DNA of 64,000 nucleotides. Source: Geminocystis sp. NIES-3709 (GTDB lineage: Bacteria > Cyanobacteriota > Cyanobacteriia > Cyanobacteriales > Cyanobacteriaceae). Where the stretch lies: NCBI RefSeq assembly GCF_001548115.1, contig NZ_AP014821.1, forward strand, positions 1,302,001 through 1,366,000. The letters run 5' to 3'. The notes beneath the pieces were generated by a model. The model had not been told where the DNA came from and searched no databases. It saw only the letters and a list, made by a program, of their open reading frames with translations. The translations under genes and the position numbers were made by a program. Below are positions 57,640 to 64,000 of the stretch, one piece after another; the first letter of the stretch is position 1, and every line of letters begins with the position of its first letter.

Positions 57640-58686
57640 ATGAATCTTGATAGACAACTATCTAGTTATGATTATTATCTGCCGCCAGAGTTAATTGCTC
57701 AAAATCCTGTCACTCCAAGGGATAGCTCTCGTTTATTAACAGTAAAATCCAATAACACGATCGAGCATACTATTTTTTGTAACCTGCCTGATTTGTTGTT
57801 ACCCGGAGATTTGTTAGTTTTAAATGATACTCGTGTCATTCCTGCTCGTTTGTATGGAAAAAAATCTACAGGGGCAGAAGTTGAAGTGTTATTAGTGGAA
57901 GAAAGACAAAATAATTGTTGGTTGGGATTGGTAAAACCGGGTAAACGCTTTTCTTTGGGTAGTGAGATTATTTTTAGTGATGATTTAAAAGCAATTGTTA
58001 TCGGGAAGGATGATATAACTGGGGGTAGATTTTTACAGTTTGAGGTGTCCAAATCTCAATCTTTTTGGGAGATTTTAGATAGGATAGGTAATATTCCTTT
58101 TCCCCCCTATGTTACTAATTCTCAAGCTAATCCTCAACAATATCAAACTATTTATGCTGAAAAACAGGGTGCGATCGCTGCACCCACAGCAGGATTACAT
58201 TTTACCGAAAAATTATTGAGAGAGTTAAAAAAAAGGCAAATTAACATTGCGACTGTAACTCTTCATGTGGGTATTGGCACTTTTCGCCCTGTGGAAGTTG
58301 AAGATATTTTAACTCATCAAATGCACCATGAATCGATCGAACTGAATCAGAAAACTGTTGACTTGATTACAAAGACAAAAAAAGCAGGGAGAAATGTAAT
58401 TGCAGTAGGAACAACAGTAGTCAGAACCTTAGAAGGTGCTTATAAAAATCAGAAAGTATTAAAACCATTTTCGGGTAAAACTGATTTATTTATCTATCCG
58501 GGTTATGAATTTAAAGTGATAGATGGTTTAATTACTAATTTTCATTTACCTAAATCTAGTTTATTGATGTTAGTTAGTGCCTTGATTGGAAGAGAAAAAT
58601 TAATGAGTATCTATGAAGAAGCCATTAAGGAAAAATATCGTTTTTATTCCTTTGGAGATGCGATGTTTATTCTCAATGACAGATAA
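57640..58686 (+). CDS. queA: S-adenosylmethionine:tRNA ribosyltransferase-isomerase
   Basis: QueA transfers and isomerises the ribosyl part of SAM onto preQ1 in tRNA to give epoxyqueuosine. Family blocks are YYLPPELIAQNPV, LLVLNDTRVIPARLYG, PPYVTNSQANPQQYQTIYAE and TAGLHFTEKLL. The frame is open from a TTG at 57580, but ATG 57640 gives MNLDRQLSSYDYYLP, the usual start, and 348 residues. It lies just after tRNA-Leu. Confidence 0.95.
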   Translation: MNLDRQLSSYDYYLPPELIAQNPVTPRDSSRLLTVKSNNTIEHTIFCNLPDLLLPGDLLVLNDTRVIPARLYGKKSTGAEVEVLLVEERQNNCWLGLVKPGKRFSLGSEIIFSDDLKAIVIGKDDITGGRFLQFEVSKSQSFWEILDRIGNIPFPPYVTNSQANPQQYQTIYAEKQGAIAAPTAGLHFTEKLLRELKKRQINIATVTLHVGIGTFRPVEVEDILTHQMHHESIELNQKTVDLITKTKKAGRNVIAVGTTVVRTLEGAYKNQKVLKPFSGKTDLFIYPGYEFKVIDGLITNFHLPKSSLLMLVSALIGREKLMSIYEEAIKEKYRFYSFGDAMFILNDR

Positions 58687-58765
58687 AAGAAGAATTGTAT
58701 CAATTTATACGATCGATCTGTCAAAAATGATTAAATAGAAGTAGGATCAAAAGGAGTTCAAAATT

Positions 58766-60058
58766 ATGCCTCAGTCTTTATTAGCCGATGCCAGTGTGAG
58801 ACTAGAAGAAGCGTTAAAATATGTCTTGATTTCTGAGGATGCGTTTTGTCGGTTAAAATATCCCAAAGCCAGTCTCAGTGTCTCAATTCCAGTGCGTATG
58901 GATGATGGCTCATTGCAGATTTTTCAAGGTTATCGGGTACGTTATGATGATACAAGAGGCCCCGGTAAAGGTGGAGTCCGTTATCATCCTTCTGTATGTC
59001 TTGATGAAGTGCAATCTTTGGCTTTTTGGATGACTTTCAAATGTGCCTTATTGAATTTACCCTTTGGCGGTGCAAAAGGCGGTATTACCGTTAATCCGAA
59101 AGAATTATCCAAAGCAGAATTAGAAAGATTGAGTAGAGGTTACATTGAGGCGATCGCCGATTTTATTGGCCCAGACATAGACATATTAGCCCCAGACGTT
59201 TATACTAATGAGATGATTATGGGGTGGATGATGGATCAATATAGTATTATTCGCCGTCGTATTTCCCCTGGAGTTGTTACGGGAAAACCTTTGACAATGG
59301 GTGGTAGTAAAGGACGAGATACAGCGACGGCAACAGGTGCATTCCATGTCATTAATACTATTTTACCTAAATTCGGTCAAATGCCCACAGACACAACGAT
59401 CGCAGTACAAGGATTTGGTAATGCGGGGGCTGAAATAGCAGAATTATTAGGAAAATCTGGTTATAAAATAGTCGCTGTGAGCGATTCTCAAGGTGGCATT
59501 TATGCCAGTCAAGGATTAGATATACCAAGTATTCGCCAATACAAAAAAAGTCATCCTACCGTGACAGGAGTTTACTGTAAAGACAGTGTTTGCAATATTA
59601 TAGAACATGAAGTAATCACTAATGAACAATTATTAACCCTAGATGTGGATGTATTAATTCCTGCGGCTTTAGAGAAACAAATCACCGAACACAATGCTGA
59701 CAAAATCAAAGCAAAATATATCTTTGAGGTAGCTAATGGCCCCATTACATCTTCTGCGGATAAAATATTAGAGTCTAAAGGTATTAAAGTATTTCCTGAT
59801 ATTTTGGTAAATGCGGGGGGGGTGACAGTTAGTTATTTTGAATGGGTGCAGAATCGCAATGGTTTATACTGGAGTACGATCGAAGTTGAAGAAAGATTAA
59901 AAGTAAGAATGATTGAGGAAACAGAAGCTGTTTGGAGGATAGCTCAAGAATTTGGCGTTTCTCCCCGTACATCTGCTTATATTCACGCCCTTAACCGCTT
60001 AAATGAAGCTATGTCAGCTAAAGGTACAAGAGACTATTATCAAGCAATTCACCCATAA
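58766..60058 (+). CDS. gdhA: Glutamate dehydrogenase (Glu/Leu/Phe/Val family)
   Basis: 430 residues. It interconverts glutamate with 2-oxoglutarate plus ammonia. The substrate-binding Lys is in LNLPFGGAKGGITVNP, the catalytic Asp in DILAPDVYTNE and the nucleotide-binding loop is VQGFGNAGAEIAELL. An AAAGGAG ribosome binding site precedes ATG 58766. Length and sequence fit the hexameric bacterial/archaeal-type enzyme; the coenzyme (NAD or NADP) is not decided from sequence alone. The gene follows queA by 79 bp. Confidence 0.93.
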   Translation: MPQSLLADASVRLEEALKYVLISEDAFCRLKYPKASLSVSIPVRMDDGSLQIFQGYRVRYDDTRGPGKGGVRYHPSVCLDEVQSLAFWMTFKCALLNLPFGGAKGGITVNPKELSKAELERLSRGYIEAIADFIGPDIDILAPDVYTNEMIMGWMMDQYSIIRRRISPGVVTGKPLTMGGSKGRDTATATGAFHVINTILPKFGQMPTDTTIAVQGFGNAGAEIAELLGKSGYKIVAVSDSQGGIYASQGLDIPSIRQYKKSHPTVTGVYCKDSVCNIIEHEVITNEQLLTLDVDVLIPAALEKQITEHNADKIKAKYIFEVANGPITSSADKILESKGIKVFPDILVNAGGVTVSYFEWVQNRNGLYWSTIEVEERLKVRMIEETEAVWRIAQEFGVSPRTSAYIHALNRLNEAMSAKGTRDYYQAIHP

Positions 60059-60450
60059 ATTAAGCTAAAACTCATGTAGTTTTCTGTAGATAGAGACAAG
60101 ACAGGTGGATAGGGAAAAGGATTTATTTATTTTTCCTCAAATTATATCCAACTTAAATGCGTCTTACCGTAGGTTTAAAACTTTCCCTATACCTTGTATT
60201 GTATTGCCCATACATTTTGCATCGAACTGAGGTTTATTAATAATAAGGTTTCTAGCATCCAACTTAGGTAATTTTGATGCTTAAGATGATAAGACTAGGG
60301 AATTTTTTGTAAAATATAGCAATTCTAAATAGGATGTGAACCGTCAATTATTAGAAAAAAGTTTTAATACTTTTTAAAAATCTAATACTTTTTGACATAA
60401 TCTATTTGGGACTGTTATCGTCACTAATAATACATAGTCATTTTTTGTTT
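60059..60450. other. 392-bp spacer with four repeat copies, no gene seen
   Basis: Holds a partial IS630-end sequence TTAAATGCGTCTTA (about 60154-60167) and the spacer motif twice (60220-60236 CATCGAACTGAGGTTTA; 60256-60270 CATCCAACTTAGGTA). A GGATAGGGAAAAGGA microrepeat lies near 60105-60120. No coding frame on either strand. Confidence 0.5.
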
Positions 60451-61287
60451 ATGACTGAATTTTTATTAATTTTACTGTTTACAATTTTTATTATTATTTA
60501 TTACATTATCTTTCCTTATCAAGTAAAAATTAGAAGAAGTAATCTAAAAAAAGTTAATTTTTCTTTTGATTGGCATAACTTTTTAGAAAATAATATTTAT
60601 TTATATCGAATTTTACCTAACAATTTAAAATTAGAATTACAGGATTATATTAAAGTTTTTTTAGCAGAAAAACAAATTATCGGTCAAAATGGTTTTACCA
60701 TAACCACAGAAGTTAAATTATCGATCGCCTCTCAAGCCTGTATATTGTTATTAGGTGATGAAAAAAATATACGTAATTATTTTCCCTATCTTAAATACAT
60801 TTATATTTATTCTGACATCGTTATTGAGAGTAAAAATCAAGAAGAAAAACCAGTAATATTATTAGGTTTGTCCTCTGTGGGCAATAAAAGCGGTCGTGAT
60901 GGAGTAGTTTATTTGTCTTGGACAGAAGTAGCAAAACAATCTCAATTTCCTTCTCAGGGAGAAAATGTGATTTTACACGAGTTTGCCCATCAACTAGATC
61001 AAGAATTTGGCAACGCTACAGGAATGCCTCGCTTAGGTAATTTACAAGATAGTATTGTATGGGGAGAAATTTTTGCCCAAGAATATTATAATCATTGTCA
61101 CGCCGTGAAGAATAAACAACCAACAGTTATAGATGCCTATGGTGTACTCAATCCTGCGGAATTTTTTGCAGTGGTAACAGAAGGATTTTTTCTCAAACCT
61201 AGACTTTTAAAAGCTTATCATCCTTTACTTTATGAGCAAGTTAGTAAATATTATAATGTTGATCCAGTAAAATGGACTATTAATTAA
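60451..61287 (+). CDS. MtfA-type zinc metallopeptidase
   Basis: 278 residues from ATG 60451. An N-terminal membrane helix (about 3-22) is followed by an MtfA/M90-like domain with the zinc site VILHEFAHQLDQE (His176, Glu177, His180) and a later AEFFAVVTEGFF that supplies the third ligand. E. coli MtfA is a soluble peptidase that binds the Mlc repressor; cyanobacterial family members carry this anchor and their targets are unknown. The frame is open from a TTG at 60406. Confidence 0.85.
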   Translation: MTEFLLILLFTIFIIIYYIIFPYQVKIRRSNLKKVNFSFDWHNFLENNIYLYRILPNNLKLELQDYIKVFLAEKQIIGQNGFTITTEVKLSIASQACILLLGDEKNIRNYFPYLKYIYIYSDIVIESKNQEEKPVILLGLSSVGNKSGRDGVVYLSWTEVAKQSQFPSQGENVILHEFAHQLDQEFGNATGMPRLGNLQDSIVWGEIFAQEYYNHCHAVKNKQPTVIDAYGVLNPAEFFAVVTEGFFLKPRLLKAYHPLLYEQVSKYYNVDPVKWTIN

Positions 61288-61490
61288 TTATGAAAATTCT
61301 TAATTTTGGTTCTTCGACAGTAGTTACGATAAATTATTAACAAATAATACTTAAAACTCTATTTATATAAGAGTTATAGAATTTTGAAAATGCAATTGTT
61401 ATAAATTAACAGTTTTAATTTCACCTAATACCTAACACCTTTTTTAAAACATAATTTATCATACTCAAAGTGAAATAACCTTAATTTTTT

Positions 61491-62252
61491 ATGAAAGTTG
61501 CCGTTATTACTCCCTATTATAAAACTCCACGGGAATGGATGGAAAAATGTCATTGTAGTGTAATACAACAAACTCACCCCTGTACTCATATTTTTGTCGC
61601 TGATGGTGTTCCAGAAGATTATATTCGTGATTGGAATGCTCAACATATTATCCTAGAAAAAGGTCATGGTGATTTTGGAGATACTCCCCGTGCCATTGGA
61701 TCATTATCGGCTATTGCCCAAGGTTTTGATGCCATTGCTTATCTTGATAGTGACAATTGGTATCATCCCGAACACATAGCTTCTCTGGTTGAGTTACATA
61801 AAAAAACCAAAGCCGCTATATGCTTGTCTAATCGCTTGTTTACTCGTATTGATGGTAGCCCTTTAGGGGAATGTCCTTTCACTCATCCTGATAGGTTTAT
61901 TGACACCAGTTGCTATTTTTTGACGAAAAAGGCTTTTAAAGTCGCACCATTATGGTCATTTATTCCGCCTAATTATCATCCTATAGACGATCGAATGATG
62001 TTACTTTATATCAAAGATCGTAAATTAACTAGAGCTTTTACTAATAAAATTACCGTTGCTTATCGTACAAAACATCCGGGAGATTATCAAGTATTTGGAG
62101 AAACTATATCTTATGATCCCTCATCACCGCAAATTCGTGCTTTGACAAAGGCAAGAGAATTATTATTAAAACGCAACGGAATAGATGTTAAAATTCGTGC
62201 AGTACGTCCTCTGCGTCGTTACGATGGTACTTTTTGGGGGGGTGAAATTTAA
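61491..62252 (+). CDS. Family 2-like glycosyltransferase
   Basis: 253 residues of GT-A fold: VAVITPYYKTPREW at the start, AIAYLDSDNWYHPEH with the metal-binding DSD, and a conserved C-terminal RTKHPGDYQVFGE. It has no membrane helix. Donor and acceptor are unknown. The spacer before it and the 334-bp spacer after it carry no other gene. Confidence 0.82.
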   Translation: MKVAVITPYYKTPREWMEKCHCSVIQQTHPCTHIFVADGVPEDYIRDWNAQHIILEKGHGDFGDTPRAIGSLSAIAQGFDAIAYLDSDNWYHPEHIASLVELHKKTKAAICLSNRLFTRIDGSPLGECPFTHPDRFIDTSCYFLTKKAFKVAPLWSFIPPNYHPIDDRMMLLYIKDRKLTRAFTNKITVAYRTKHPGDYQVFGETISYDPSSPQIRALTKARELLLKRNGIDVKIRAVRPLRRYDGTFWGGEI

Positions 62253-62586
62253 TATAGCAATTTCTACTCTTATGAGGTACGCTCAAATCTTTTAATCAGG
62301 GAAACTTTAATTTTATTTTTATATCCCGTAACGATGAAAAACGCTATATATTTTTTACAAATTGGTGTTAACTGCTTTTAATCCTAAATTAAATTTTGGC
62401 AGGGAAAAAATTTTTATCTTTTATTTATTTCTTAAAAAGTATTGTTTTAGCTTTATTGTGATTAAATTAAGCACTTTGTTTGATAAGATTATTATCGATC
62501 GAATATTGTAATAATAAAATTTAGTATATTATGTGCTAGATATATAAATTTCAGGAAGATAAAAATAACATAAAGTATTGATAAAT
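62253..62586. other. 334-bp AT-rich spacer upstream of prfB
   Basis: No coding frame and no strong hairpin seen. A CAGGAAG element at 62551-62557 is too far from the prfB ATG to be its ribosome binding site, so prfB initiation looks weak. Confidence 0.4.
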
Positions 62587-63685
62587 ATGGAATTATCGGA
62601 TTTAAAGAGAGATATTAGCATAATCAGTGAGCGCCTGAGTAAAACTCAGGACTATCTTTGACATACCTAATCTGAAGGCACAAATCACGGATTTAGAGCA
62701 AGTAGCTTCTCAACCAGAATTTTGGGATGATGGAGACAAAGCACAACAAACTTTACAACACTTAAACGATGTAAAATCGAATTTAGACCAACTTTATCAA
62801 TGGCAAGGTAATGTAGAGGATACAAAGGCAATTATTGAGTTACTGGAATTAGAAGCAGATGAGGAGTTATTCACTGAAGCACAAAAAAATATTGCTGATT
62901 TGACTCGTGAGTTAGATAAATGGGAATTGCAAAAGCTACTTAGTGGTATTTATGATCAAAAGGGTGCTATTTTAACCATTAATGCTGGTGCTGGTGGTAC
63001 AGATGCTCAGGATTGGGCAGAAATGCTATTGAGAATGTACACCCGTTGGGCAGAAAAGCAAAATTATCGAGTTACTTTAGCGGAAATATCTCTAGGGGAT
63101 GAGGCAGGAATAAAATCCGTAACGGTAGAAATTGAAGGTAAATATGCCTATGGTTATTTAAAAGGTGAAAAAGGTACACATCGACTAGTACGAATTTCTC
63201 CTTACAACGCTAACGGTAAAAGACAAACGAGTTTTGCTGGGGTGGATGTGATGCCAAGTTTAGGAGAAGAAGCGATTAATTTGGATATTCCTGATAAAGA
63301 TTTAGATATTTCTACTACTCGTGCAGGTGGTAAAGGTGGACAAAATGTGAATAAGGTAGAAACTGCGGTGAGAATTGTTCATATTCCCACAGGAATTGCC
63401 GTAAGATGTACTCAAGAACGATCGCAATTACAAAATAAAGAGAAAGCCTTAGCCATACTCAAGGGTAAACTATTAATCGTTTTAGAAGAACAAAGGGCGA
63501 AAGAAATTGCTGAAATTCGAGGGGATATAGTGGAAGCGGCATGGGGGAATCAAATTCGTAACTATGTTTTTCATCCTTACCAACTGGTTAAAGACTTACG
63601 CACTAATATTGAAACAACGGCAGTAAATGATGTTTTAGACGGGGAATTAAATAACTTTGTCGAGGCATATTTAAGAAATTGTTAA
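62587..63685 (+). CDS. prfB: Peptide chain release factor 2 (programmed +1 frameshift)
   Basis: RF2 releases peptides at UGA and UAA. The gene is in two frames: 62587-62661 encodes 24 residues ending TQDYL followed by TGA. A +1 shift at CTTTGAC continues as [14 protein letters not shown] from 62660 to the stop at 63685. The joined protein is 365 residues, the same as E. coli RF2. The GGQ motif is in [16 protein letters not shown]. The stop-recognition tripeptide, SPF in most RF2, reads SPY ([15 protein letters not shown]). Confidence 0.95.
62648..62662 (+). promoter_or_regulatory. prfB programmed frameshift site
   Basis: AGGACTATCTTTGAC: a Shine-Dalgarno-like AGGA just upstream of the slippery CTT, then the in-frame TGA and C. 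The arrangement corresponds to the autoregulatory RF2 shift site, where low RF2 favours the shift. The internal SD is shorter than the AGGGGG of E. coli. Confidence 0.93.
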
Positions 63686-63736
63686 AAAAACTCTATCATT
63701 TCTTGAAAAATATAATCTCTCATTTAACGGGTGAGA

Positions 63737-64000
63737 TCAATTGTTACTTTTTTTCCAGTCGGCAATATTCCATGTTTTTAAATCCCAAGGGGTTAATTCT
63801 ACACCTTGTAAATTTTTGGTAATAGCGACAGTATCTGCACGATGAACGATCGGAACTACTGCTGTATTTTGAATTAACATATCATTTAATTCTTTAAAAA
63901 TAGAGGCTCTTTTTTGAGGGTTTAATTCTGTGGTGACAGTAGCTAAAAGTCGATCGAATTCTTTGTTACAGTAGCGAGAGTAGTTATTTCCTGACCAATT
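63737..64000 (-). CDS. ABC transporter peptide/nickel-type substrate-binding protein (partial)
   Basis: The last 87 codons on the minus strand, open to the window edge. NWSGNNYSRYCNKEFDRLLA followed by QKRASIFKELNDMLIQN and VVPIVHRAD is the C-terminal part of the SBP_bac_5 family (DppA/OppA-like). It ends LKTWNIADWKKSNN. The ligand cannot be told from this end. It converges on prfB with a gap of about 50 bp. Confidence 0.82.
   Translation of the reverse strand, partial: NWSGNNYSRYCNKEFDRLLATVTTELNPQKRASIFKELNDMLIQNTAVVPIVHRADTVAITKNLQGVELTPWDLKTWNIADWKKSNN

Overview
The window reads as chromosomal DNA of a low-GC unicellular cyanobacterium, most like Geminocystis or Cyanobacterium. This is inferred from gene content and style, not from a database match. 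The cyanobacterial markers are a phycobilisome core subunit (apcF), a carotenoid isomerase (crtISO), an ABA4-like protein, a PCP_red-domain protein, the response regulator Rre1/Ycf29, a pilA1-pilA2 type IV pilin cluster and many copies of the HIP1 octamer GCGATCGC, on an AT-rich background.

Layout. Bases 3-8.5 kb: the end of a large surface or secreted protein, a two-RCK channel protein, bioY, lspA, a MerR regulator, cofH and a Uma2 protein. Bases 8.5-10.2 kb: an IS630-type element whose transposase is broken by a 43-bp hairpin insertion. Bases 10.2-17.6 kb: GST, htrA, panB, crtISO, a sucC-like gene and rsmA. Bases 17.6-18.0 kb: a scar with a metH-like 5' fragment joined to an IS701 end. Bases 18-31.4 kb: a TRAP binding protein, ackA with a cyclic-nucleotide-binding partner, carB, a TnsB-like remnant, an AbrB-type membrane protein, apcF, a second htrA, bioB, rtcB and the ABA4-like gene. 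Bases 31.5-37.2 kb: an efflux adaptor, two tandem ferredoxins, a MITE-like element, an intact IS701-type element and a MacB-like permease. Bases 37.5-44.7 kb: serA, mrp, rodA and the pilin operon. Bases 44.9-52.9 kb: an alpha-amylase with CBM20, a lectin-like protein, a glycosyltransferase, a homocysteine-biosynthesis protein, a lone Dnd-associated protein 4, mobA, a PD-(D/E)XK nuclease and rre1. Bases 52.9-55.6 kb: the cluster rpmH-rnpA-PH protein-yidC-jag. Bases 55.8-64 kb: a PCP_red protein, argG, tRNA-Leu(GAG), queA, gdhA, an MtfA-like peptidase, a glycosyltransferase, prfB with its programmed frameshift, and the end of a peptide-binding protein.

Most genes are housekeeping and lie singly or in pairs. 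Clear functional groups are rpmH-rnpA-(PH)-yidC-jag (ribosome, tRNA processing, membrane insertion), pilA1-pilA2-downstream gene, htrA-GST, and CNB protein-ackA. bioY and bioB both serve biotin but are far apart.

I did not find a convincing complete new system. The unusual material is in the intergenic DNA. It includes a hairpin insertion in a transposase, solo copies of the IS630 end, a TnsB-like remnant beside a repeat that recurs 16 kb away, a MITE-like element with 6-bp flanking repeats, a 15-bp motif at eight intergenic places, and heptanucleotide tandem repeats. Genes worth a second look are the solitary Dnd-associated protein 4, the 85-bp antisense overlap of mobA with a nuclease, and a degenerate SucC.
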